Shown here in pieces: positions 48,055 to 58,100 of a stretch of DNA of 64,000 nucleotides (positions are counted from its first letter, which is position 1; each line of letters begins with the position of its first letter). The stretch covers positions 62,001 through 126,000 of the forward strand of contig JAMYHL010000036.1 in NCBI GenBank assembly GCA_025531455.1. Reading direction: 5' to 3'. The notes beneath the pieces were generated by a model, which searched no databases, was not told the DNA's origin, and was given only the letters and a program-made list of their open reading frames with translations. This stretch comes from Apiotrichum sp. Y4204. Its lineage: Eukaryota > Basidiomycota > Tremellomycetes > Trichosporonales > Trichosporonaceae. Position numbers and translations under genes: made by a program.

Positions 48055-50175
48055 ATGCCCACTGACGCTCTGACCTTCATCATGGAGCCCCGCCCGGTCT
48101 CGCCCTATCCGGGCGCCACGACAATCTACCTTCCGAACGCCCCGGGCGCGAAAGAGCGCGACCGCGCGTTCTGGGAGCGCGTATCCTGCGATCTGCGAGG
48201 ATGGGTGCGCGCGCCGGACCTCGCGCCGGGTGTCGTGCCCGGTGAAGCGCGGCTCTCGGCGCGGGGCGAGGTGGACCGTATCGCAAAGTGGGGGCTCGAG
48301 CTCGTTTTCAAGGAGCGCTCGTGTTATTCTGTTGAGTATGTCTGTACACAAGAGGGGCTCACGCAGATCCGATGAGGTTCGGGATTTGGAGAGGGAGAAA
48401 AACGTCGCTTTCACCCGGCCATACCCCGGCCGCCAGGTACATCGCCTCCAAGTTCCCGAGACGGCGGGACACGAACCGAGTGACGATGGCTGGGCGGCTC
48501 TATGTGCGTTCATGGCGTAGCCGAGCTGGTTGCGCTGGCTGATCTAGCTAATGTTAATGGTAGACGACATTGAGGAGCGGAAAACTACCCGCGGCGTGGA
48601 GCGGCACGTCTTCTCGTCGTGGCTGGCCCTCCCCGCCCTCCCACCTCCGACGGACGCACCGGACGAGCCTGTATCCATGCCTGAGGCCCCAGCCCTCGGC
48701 GGACCCGTAATCGACGCGGTGGAGGAGTTCACCATCCACGTCCCGCCCACGAACGTGCGCCCGATAAAAATCATGGTCTGACCGCAGTTCCCGCCGATCC
48801 TCCAGCCGCGGTGGTGGTACGACCACCCCGACCCGCTCGTCGTGCGTCTTTCTGTGAGGGTACGCTGACGCAGAACGTATTCTCCGAGTCTATGGCAGTG
48901 TATATCCTCCATGTGCTATTTGAGCTTGACGGCGAGTTCTTCGACGTGCTCGTTCCAGCGGGGAATACGGCGTTTATACCCGCCACCGCGCCGCTCTGTG
49001 GCGACGGGAACGCATGGATGCGCGCCGACGCGCCGCCAACCCCGACGCTAGCCCAGTCTCTGGATGTGCCCTGGCCGCAGACCGCCGAGTTGGCGTTCGG
49101 GCTCGGGGCGGGGGCGACGCACTTCGAGATGCGTATCGACGCACAGGGGCCGTTTATCCAAGGTACGCACCGTGAGTCCCGCTACTCTGACGCAGGCGGC
49201 TCCGCATCTTTAACGGTCCACCTGCGCCGGACGGGCGGCACAGCCGAGCCGGGGTGGATGAAATTCGCGTCGGGCAGCGAGCAGATCCATACCTGGGTCC
49301 GGGACCAGGTGGGGAGCGACGCAGAGTATGCCAGGCTGTTCTGGGGCCCGCGGAGCGGCGGAACCGGAAGCCAGCGGCACGCGGACACGGTGCTCGCCCT
49401 CCCCACTGTGGACGAGCTGCGCGCCGAGGCCATCCCGCCGAGCTGGGAGGCTCGTGACGCAAACCTCCCCACCGCTGGATCTAATGAGGTCGCGTACCAT
49501 TTCCCCCGTGGTGGCGAACGCTGGTCGTTTGAAATCACCGTGCCATTGTAGGTACTTGTGTCTGATTTCCACTCACGCAGTGCGGCGAAAGATGCGCCGA
49601 CGTTCGGACATACGTTTACGCGCACGCGCTCGACGCTGTGGATCGAGCTCGGGGTCGTGGAGGACGAGCTTTGGGAAGATGCCGATGCGGATACATTCGA
49701 TATTGAGCTCGAGGAAGATGTCGCGGCCGCTGCACGCGCCTCGCCCAGCCGCAGCAAAGACGCCGAGTGGGCCGAATATGTACTCCCCCGTCCGGGTGTC
49801 GTACGGTTCAAGGAGGGGCGGAACTGGGAGGCATACCCTGACGGATGGGAGGTGCGTGCGGTCGAGCTCCCCCTCGGCGTCGTGCCCCCGCCAGGCGAAC
49901 GCAGCGTGCACTATACTAGTGCGGAGGCGCTCGCACCGGCGCTCACTCTCCCAGGGGGCACGCCGACGTATGAGCGGGTGTGCACGGCGCTGGCGGAGAG
50001 CAATTCCCCGTACCGCATCTACAACGAGTTCGCGCCATTCAGCGCTGGCGGCGGCGGGCAGTGGCCTGGCGGCGCGGCGATGCATGCCGCCAAGATGTGG
50101 ATGCGAAAGGAGAAAGTCGCGAGGGATATCGATGCGGGATACCGTGTGGGTTCCGTGTCCTGGGCGTCCGTTTAG
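48055..50175 (+). CDS. 632-aa orphan protein assembled from seven exons with tiny introns
   Basis: Exons 48055-48335, 48367-48503, 48564-48754, 48788-48841, 48874-49162, 49196-49547 and 49581-50175 close in phase to 632 residues. I do not recognise the family. Introns are 31, 60, 33, 32, 33 and 33 nt, each with a GT donor and a branch-like CTCAC/CTGAC/CTAAT site just before AG. The protein is rich in Pro, Trp and acidic residues. It has no signal peptide and no clear membrane span. Features include FTIHVPPTN, a Trp-rich stretch LQPRWWYDHPDPL, beta-rich segments (YILHVLFELDGEFFDVLVP, ASLTVHLRRTGG) and an acidic loop (EDELWEDADADTFDIELEED). Unspliced, the region shows only unrelated short ORFs. 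Convergent with SWC4, 99 bases apart. Codon use resembles its neighbours. Confidence 0.65.
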
Positions 50176-50274
50176 TATTGTCGATCAGTTGTGAAGCCCA
50201 AGTCAGTCAACATCAGGAATCCCACCCAGGTGGTATGGCTATAAATGCATGATACAATACAATAACGACTAGAC

Positions 50275-51831
50275 CTAAAGTGCGCGCGACCTGCGCGTGG
50301 TGGTGGATGTGTCGGTGGAGAGCACGCTCTCGGAGCGCTTTCGGCTCGGCGGCTCGACGGGGGGCACGAATCCCTCCTTCTGAGCTTTGAGCGTGCGGAG
50401 CTCCTGCTCGACGCGGTCCACCTGGCGCTTCATGTCGACGAGGCTGGTCGCGGCCTGGAGGACGCCGTCGTACGCCTCGAGGTTGCCGCGCGTTGGCATG
50501 ACCAGCCGCGACGAGCTCAGACCAAATTCTGCCAACAGCTCGCTGATGCGTATCGCCGCATTCGGCTTTGGCGCGGGCATCTTGGACGAGCGCAGGTGGA
50601 CAGGCTGGTGAACCGGATGCTTTGTGGCCAGGTGAGATGCGTTCGGGCCGACAGGGACTGGCGGGACACGGTAGATGCAGTGCGCGGTGTCTAAAGTTAG
50701 AAGAAAATCGGAGGAAAGTCTCACCGTAGGCGGCCTGATCCTTTGGCTTCTTCGGCGGTGGCGGCCCAACGGGGCTCGGGAGCGCACTGGCAGCCTCCTC
50801 CTCTGGCCGGCGCTTCTTCTTGTTCTGAGGGTTAAATTGATGACGAGAATATCCAAACCCACCCGATCGACACCCAGCACGCCCTCGCTGTTCGCTTGGC
50901 TGAGGGAAACCAATCCACTGTCGAAACCGATGATCGTGCGCATGAGCTCGTCGCGGTCTGCACGGTAGCGCTTCTCGTTCTGCTCCAGGCGCTTGATTTC
51001 GAGGTAGAGCGCCTCCTCCTCGGCAATCTCCGCGGCTGTGAGGTGGAACAGCTCGGACGCGTACTGCTTGCGCTTGATCTCGCGGTCTGGTGGGTCAGAA
51101 ACTCATGAGTGCTGTACCCACTCTTGTCAAACGAGTACTGCGCCAGCTGCTGCTGCTGCACCTGCGGGTCGCTTGTCGGGCGGGTACGGATCAGTCGCCG
51201 ACAAATGGTGTAGTACCGCTCCTTGATTTCCTCGACACTGCGCCGCTTCACGTTCCCCATCCCCGTCGGGCCCTTGTACTCGTACCGGTCTGCGGCGATA
51301 ATGAACCGCAGATCATATTCCCTTAGCAGGTCGAAGAGGTACGTCGTTTCGTGCGGCGACCAGTTCGGATCCGTCAGGTGCTGGTCATACTCAAACTGCG
51401 AGTACTCCATCACGCTCGGGCCGTACATGTTGAAGCTCCCAAAGTAGTCTACCCGAGCATGGGGGTCCTCGTCCGTGACGCGAACGTAGTGTCCGAGGCG
51501 GGGCGCGCCGACCTCACCCTGCCGCGCCATCGGCGTGAACTCGGTCCACTCCCTGTATGTGAGCATGGCAACCGGTAAAGGCAGCTCGAACAGGAGGATG
51601 TACCCACCATTTCACCTTCTTGGCCTTGAGTTTCGGCCGGTCGCGATACTTGACAGCAGCAATGGACGCCTGCGCCTCGGCGAGCGACGGCGCATTGTCC
51701 CCAATGAGAGCATACAGCTCGCGCGAGATACCGTCCGGCTTGCGCGGCGCGGCGGCGGACTTTCGCGGTGCGGGTACCGAGGGCCCTGCGGCCGGCAGGT
51801 TGAGGATCGAGCGCACGTCTTGCGAGGTCAT
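50275..51831 (-). CDS. SWC4: SWR1/NuA4 complex subunit SWC4 (DMAP1/Eaf2)
   Basis: Five exons (51831-51608, 51552-51122, 51086-50863, 50824-50725, 50690-50275) give 464 residues. SWC4 is shared by the SWR1 H2A.Z-exchange complex and the NuA4 acetyltransferase. The N-terminus MTSQDVRSILNLP and RELYALIGDNAPSL fit DMAP1. The SANT/Myb-type domain is visible in DPNWSPHETTYLFDLLREYD, RFIIAADRYEYKGPTG and RSVEEIKERYYTICRRLI. A coiled coil (residues in EIKRLEQNEKRYRADRDELM) and the DMAP1 C-terminal block with GLSSSRLVMPTRGNLEAYDG follow. Introns are 55, 35, 38 and 34 nt. Divergent from RRP45 with 197 bases between starts. Confidence 0.94.
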
Positions 51832-52028
51832 GTGGATGGTGGTGGATGGAGAGGAGGGAACAGTGTGGATATGGATGGAGGTTGATGGGGTTCGAGAGTG
51901 GAGCGGGAGTATTTTTTCAACACACATTCATGCATTCATGCATTCATGTCTGGTCGCCACCAAAATATCAAGGGATGACATCCATTTGATCAACTTCAAC
52001 ACCACATACTCTGCACACCATCTACACG

Positions 52029-53180
52029 ATGCCGCGCGAAATCGAGCCCCCGACAGTACAGAAGGAGTTTCTTATCGCGGCGCTGACCGAGGGCAAGCGG
52101 CTGGACGGGCGGCTGCCGCTCGAACAGCGCCCGTTCACGCTCTCGTTTGGCGCCGAGCTCGGTTCCGTCGAGTGCCGTCTGGGGAAGACCGCGTGCGTAA
52201 AGGGCTAAGAACTCCAGCTGATGCTTCAGAGTACTTGCACAAGTCACTGCTACTATTGTGAGACCCCGCGACGACAGGCCGTACGAGGGCTTTCTGCAGA
52301 TCAATTCGGAGATCAGCCCCATGGCGTCGAGTGTCTTCGAGGCCGGCCGGTAGGTGCTACGCTGCCAGTGAGAGAGCAAGGACTGACGACAGCGCATCCG
52401 AGAACGAAGTGATCATTACCCGCCTATTGGAGAAGAGCATCCGGCGGACAGAGGCTGTCGACCGCGAAGCACTGTGTATTATTGCCGGGGAGAAGGTGCG
52501 ACACGAGAGCTGTACTGTTTCTGACCCCAGGTGTGGCATCTCCGCCTCACGCTCCATTTCCTTTCTGACTCGGGCAACCTTCTCGACTGCGCGTTGCTTG
52601 CGGCCATGGCTGCGCTGAAGCACTTCCGCAAACCGGATGTCGAGGTCATTGGAGACGAGGTTATTGTGGTGAGTACATCGACGCCTGACTGTGAGGGATG
52701 GTTCATCTGAGTGGGGTATTGTCTGCAGAGAACGGTATTATGGGTAACAGAATTTCAGACACCCAGCTTCTATTCCGACTGCTCTGCACACACGCATGCG
52801 CCCAGCCCATAAGCCACAATCCCCCGAGATTCTCTCATCTTGTCGCCCACTGACATCAGCACTCGCCCGATGAGCGCGCCCCCGTCCCACTAGCGATCCA
52901 CCACACGCCGCTCTGCCTGACCTTTGCATACTTTGAGAACCTTGCGCCGATCCTGGACCCGACGCACCTCGAGGAGGTGCTCGCAGCTGGCACCATGACG
53001 ATCACGCTCAACGCGCAGCGCGAGCTCTGCGTGCTTTCCAAGGCGGGCGGCAGTGCGCTCTCTGCGGACGAGATCATGGACGTCGTGCGTGTTGGCGTCG
53101 AGCGCGTGCGCACCATGGTCGCGGCGATGGAGGAGGCGCTCGCGGCGGATAAGGCGGCCCGTGTGGTTGAGGTTATCTGA
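52029..53180 (+). CDS. RRP45: Exosome core subunit RRP45 (EXOSC9)
   Basis: Five exons (52029-52192, 52230-52349, 52393-52495, 52531-52668, 52860-53180) give 281 residues. RRP45 is one of the six catalytically inactive RNase PH-like ring subunits of the RNA exosome. Seen are KEFLIAALTEGKRLDGRLPL, LSFGAELGSVECRLGKT, RPYEGFLQINSEISPMASSV, ENEVIITRLLEKSIRR, VWHLRLTLHFLSDSGNLLDC and HTPLCLTFAYF, in family order. The last intron is 191 nt; the others are 35-43 nt. Length is slightly below the usual 300 residues because the C-terminal tail is short. Confidence 0.94.
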
Positions 53181-55103
53181 GCGAAGAAGTCAAGATGGAG
53201 CGCGAGCCCGTCATGCCGAAGCCACGGGGCAACCGCATGGCCGAAGTCGATGGCTGCCATGTGGTGGCTTACAGCCTGCCTCTGTCTGCCCTGTCTCCGC
53301 TTCGGGTTTACGGAGACGTCACCACCACGAGTACGACGACTCCGAGATGAGACAGACAGGCACAATTGTTTGATCGTGATTGATACCAGGCATGTGATAC
53401 CTTGTTGCATCTGCATGACATGTTGTGGACGGCGGCATGTTGACCGTCCGTGCACTCAAAACTGACCTTGGGTATCCAGATTGCAGGTCGAGGGACTCGC
53501 AGTCACAACTTGCTCAGACTCACTTCCGTGGCATGTTCCCGCTGGCAGGCACACCCTGGCGTCCTTCCCGACACTCGTTCTTGTTTTACTACTTGGACAC
53601 TTGCGCGTTATGCTTTTGGGTCCTAGGTGGCGGGCGCTGCAGTGTGGGAACACACGAATGTTACGAGAGTCGCGAGTGAACCAGCAACAGCGTGTATGGC
53701 GTGAAGGGCACCGCGTATCCTGTCCTGATGCTCGATGCTGGTATGCTGGCATGCTTACGCGCGCTCCTGATACCCAAACACGCTCCAGCCAACTGCCAAA
53801 CTCGCACCAGGAGTTACGTACGCCCCCGTCCATGTAGGGCAACGGGAGACAAAAAGCGTGTATTGCGCCGAAGCTTTGGCCCGGGAGACAAGGGGAGGGA
53901 AGTACGGCATGCAGGCTTTTGAGATCCCGTATGGGGAGAGGGAGTGAGATTGTGTAGGAAAAGCTGCATACCTGAAAATCGGGGTGCGCGCTGCCGGCGA
54001 GGATGTGGGTGATGGTGGTGAGCAAGAGACAGGTGATGATGAGGAAAGAGGATGTGGCATGCATGACATGGACTCTGAACAAGGTTTATGCTGCAGTGGT
54101 AGAAGATGGGAACACTAAGCTGCAGTCATCATCATCCAGTCAACCACACACTTGATCTGTTCAGTAGACGACCAGGGAAAAGGAAGGACACACGAAACAC
54201 GGTCATTTGCGCCGATTTCATCCTGCGAATCCTGCGCGGATATTCTTGGGCCCGTGGGCCTGTCGCCTGTCGGGGGCCAGCACAGGGGCTGAGGTATGCA
54301 AAAGAGGGTGATAGCAAACTGGCCGGTAAAGGACAACGAGGGAAGGGGGAATCGAGATGTAAGGGTAGGACATGCAAGGGAAGGCGGACGGGTAGAGAGG
54401 GAAGGCACCAAAGTGTACGCTGTGGGCAGAGACCTGTGGGCTTTTGAGCTTTAATTCGCTGCAACAAGACACGTCCAAAACTAGCTTGCTGCTAGTCTGA
54501 GATCTCTCTCTCTCTCTTGCCACAGGGCTAATTGTGGCTTTGGCTCTCGTGCCCTCTCTCCGGCTCTCAGGCCCATTCTCATGCAGCCACGCCTCTGACC
54601 TCTTGGTTCAACACCCAGCGGAACAGACAGTCTTGCCCCATTTCGGCACTGTTCGTCGTCGCCATCTCCAGCACTGTCCTCGATCTCTCGTCCCCATCTC
54701 TTTTTTTGTATCCATCTCGTCTACTCTTCTCTACCCATCTCATCCACTTCCCCGCACGTCATCCGCACACCAGGTTGACACACGGTTCCCACTTTTCACT
54801 TCGTCACTTCCAGTCCACGCGCACCCACCCAGTCACAGGGAATCCACACGCGCCATCCACCTCCGATTCCGATTTCCCGGTCGCGTCTCCCACTCCTTTT
54901 GTTCAATCTACAAAGCTACAATCTCCATCTGCGTCATTGCGTATATCATCACCGACACGCCGCCGCATTAGCACTCCGCGATCCGTCACTCGGCATCGAC
55001 GCACCGCCCCCCTTCCTTCCTCTCTCCCTCGCCTAAAGGCCCGTCGCGCTCCTTCAGCCGGCCCCCGGCCACGTCTCCGGCGCGACCGCGTGCCCAGTCC
55101 ACC
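53181..55103. other. Intergenic between RRP45 and the large disordered protein
   Basis: 1.9 kb. It holds a doubtful signal-peptide ORF on the minus strand (53456-54064, listed separately). From about 54480 it is a strongly pyrimidine-rich leader, including a TCTCTCTCTCTC run at 54504-54517, for the gene at 55104. A frame open through the leader has no protein character. Confidence 0.45.
53456..54064 (-). CDS. Doubtful ORF beginning with a signal peptide
   Basis: The ATG at 54064 opens a frame whose start MHATSSFLIITCLLLTTITH is a convincing signal peptide, followed by ILAGSAHPDF. The frame stays open for 202 residues and is Cys-rich (about 14 Cys), but the later part has an odd, Arg/Ser-rich composition. 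A GTATGC donor directly after the signal peptide could mean that the true gene is spliced into another frame, for example one containing TWTGAYVTPGASLAVGW, but I found no acceptor that closes in phase. It may be a small secreted protein, a decayed gene or chance. Confidence 0.28.
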   Translation of the reverse strand: MHATSSFLIITCLLLTTITHILAGSAHPDFQVCSFSYTISLPLPIRDLKSLHAVLPSPCLPGQSFGAIHAFCLPLPYMDGGVRNSWCEFGSWLERVWVSGARVSMPAYQHRASGQDTRCPSRHTRCCWFTRDSRNIRVFPHCSARHLGPKSITRKCPSSKTRTSVGKDARVCLPAGTCHGSESEQVVTASPSTCNLDTQGQF

Positions 55104-58100
55104 ATGGACAAGCTGTTCCGGTAGGCATCTCGACGCGGGCGCTGCTTGGTATTGAGTGGAGGCGCTGCGGACTGTGTCAGCTGTGATCATCATTTCACAG
55201 CTGCCGAGACGCGTCACGCTCCATTCCATGCCCGAGCCCAGCTGAGCCCCGCCCGCGTCTTCCCTTCCTCACGCCCACCCAACCAGTACTGACACGACAG
55301 GAAACGCACCGAGAAGGGGAGCTCACGCCGCTCTGTCCCGCGCAAGAATGAGGCCGGCAAGCTGCGACCGGCCAAGCCGGGAGTCCTGCCACCAAGTCTC
55401 GACATTGATATCCGCAACTCGCTCATAATGCCAAGGTGCGTGCTGCGTGCCCTGTGGACCGGCGTTATCTGGCCTGCAGGGCTCGTTTGTGCTTCTCTCT
55501 CTAACCTCAGCATGACGGAGCGCTTCTCTGTGCTTCTCCCCGGCCTGTCCTCTGCGCCGGACGGCGCCATTCGTGACCTCCTCGCCCAGCAGCGCACGCG
55601 CGTGGATGGACCGAGCCTCACAGTTGCAGAGGAGGAGATGCTGCTCGCCGAGTTGCGCGGAAACCCACCATCACAAAGAAGCTTTAGCCAGATGACCAAC
55701 ATTTCCGAGTGGGACGGCAACCCTCCGCCCTTTGACAACGACTGGGCGTCAGGGCGCGGCAGCCTCTCTGGGTCCGTGTCCGTGCCATCTCAGATGACTG
55801 CGTCAGGCTCAGATGGCCACCTGTCTCCCCACTCACCACGCTCCCCTGGAGATCGACCCCTGCTGTCGCCCGTTCCTTCTATAGGTTCGAGTGTCATGGA
55901 CCGTGGCCGCGTCCTGCCAGGCCGCTCGCACGGCTTCTCGAGTAACCAGAGCTTCCGCGACAACAATTATCTCGCCAAGGTTGCAAAGGACAAGGACGAC
56001 CACTCGCCGCTGTCCCCGTCATTGTCAACCCGACGCATACTCTCAAGCAGCCGCACCTCACCCTCGGTTGCAAGAAGCCCCAGCAGTGTGACCAGCGTGC
56101 CTCGCTCTGATCCCCGGGGAACCACCAGCCCTGGATCAGAACGCAGCCTGACGCCTACCGCTGCTATTGCATCTGGTACTCCGGTCGCCTCGTCTCCATC
56201 CGCCCACGCGCCCTCGCCGGCACCCTCATCGACAACGCTTAACCGCCAGCTGAGCAACCAGAGCTATCAGGGCTACTCTTCATTGGAACGAGCGACCAGT
56301 AATCGGAGCGGTGGCGTGCCTGTCGGCCGCCGGCCGAGCGATCAGAGCCTTCCCTACGAGCCTTTGTCGCAGCAACTCTCTCGCCAACAGAGCAATCGCA
56401 GCGGCACCGGCCTCCAACTCGACCGCCATCCAAGCCACCGCACCCAAGCCAGTCCGCTCGAGCGCAAGGCAAGCAACAGCCAACAGCCGCTCGAGCGACA
56501 GGTTTCCGACCGCAGCCAACAACAGCTTGAACGCCAGAGCAGCCATCGCAGCACCCCGGATGCTCCCTCAAGCAGTGCAGACCAGCCGGAGGTGCGCACG
56601 GTGCCAAGAATGGACGAACCGTCGCGAGTACGGACCAAGCCGGTAGGCGGCGCACCCCAGCAACGGCAGTCACTGCTCATGGGCTTGAGCCCTGCCCAGG
56701 CGAAGCGCATATCCATGGCCCTGCTCGAGATTGAATCGCACCTCGGAAGGAAGGGAAATGACGACTCACCCAGTGACGGGCCTTCATCTGGGTCGTATGT
56801 GCTTCTCAACGAGGATCAGGAGGAGGTGCTGCAAGGTAACGGGGATGGGGATGAATCTGACGACGGCGATTACGAGGATGACGCAGATCACAAGGCGACC
56901 ACCCCAGGCTCTTCGAATACCTCCATTCCGTCTGCTCCCCTTTTCCCCTACCCCCTCTCACCACCACCAGTGCCAGGTGCTTCGGCCGGACCTCCATCCA
57001 GCACAGGCACGACAACACCAGCTAACAAGCCTACGTCCCTTCCTGCATCACCACGCACACACGACTTGCAGGCCATGCAAGCATCCCAGAACACGCCACC
57101 AATTCCATCACCGGCGCGCTCGCAATCCAACATCTCCAGCGACTCGCCCGCTAGGAGCCTTAATAACAACGGCGACACGTACGACCGAGACTCATCGGGA
57201 ACGCAGTTCAGCGAGGGTTCTTACACCCTCCCTGCACTCAAGCCGTTCCGTCCCCAGCCAGTCCGCCACACTCCCTCCCCGGCACTCGCGAGCAACTCGT
57301 CCACGGGCTCGATACCGGGCTACGTACCGGGCCAGCCGCGTCCCGTGGGGGCTCGCACCTTGTCGCCCGCTTCCTCTATCGGAGCCACGTCGCCAAAGTC
57401 TGCCATCACCACGTCTCCCAAATCGGGAATGTCTTCCCAGCTCTCTGGATGGCCACAGCAGCCGCAACACCCTATTTCCCTTCCCTCCTCCGCGACGATG
57501 GCAGCGATGCCGATGCCGGCCTACCAGGACGCTGGCGGCCACTCGCTCGCGCGCTCCTTGTCGGCACACGCAAACTCGAGATCCAACACCCCCACACAGA
57601 CTGCCACCCAACCTGCGGCACAGCCTGCTGTTCGCGTCGAGCACGCCCCTGCCCCGGGCGTTCTCACTGCGCGACACCAAGCGAGCCACAGCATCTCTGA
57701 CATTGGTACCTGGCGATCCACCTCGTCCGTTGGCGGCCAGTCGCACAAGTCTAGCCGCTCGATCAATTCGAGCAAACATTCTGTCGTGTCCAGCCGACAC
57801 TCGCCGTCCAACAGCCTGCGGTCGCCCATAGCACGCGTTACCGGATTTGACGACAGGGGATATGGGCATTCACACAGCACGAGCGCATCAGTCCCCATCA
57901 CACCTGTCACTGCGACGAGCACGCACAAGAGCCGCTCGACACTGTCACCCACGACGTCGTCCCGCTTGAACCACCGCCCCTCGACGGGGTCGCTCTCGTC
58001 AACGTGCTCAACATCCCTGGACACTGAGGACAGCTCGCCTTGGGACACGTTACTGCGTCACGACTCGCCTGACAATGTGACACCGATCACCCCGAACGAC

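Noticed and set aside
54532..55155. 207-codon ORF overlapping the start of the large disordered protein
   Set aside because: It is the translated CT-rich leader; it lacks protein character and collides with the well-supported ATG at 55104.
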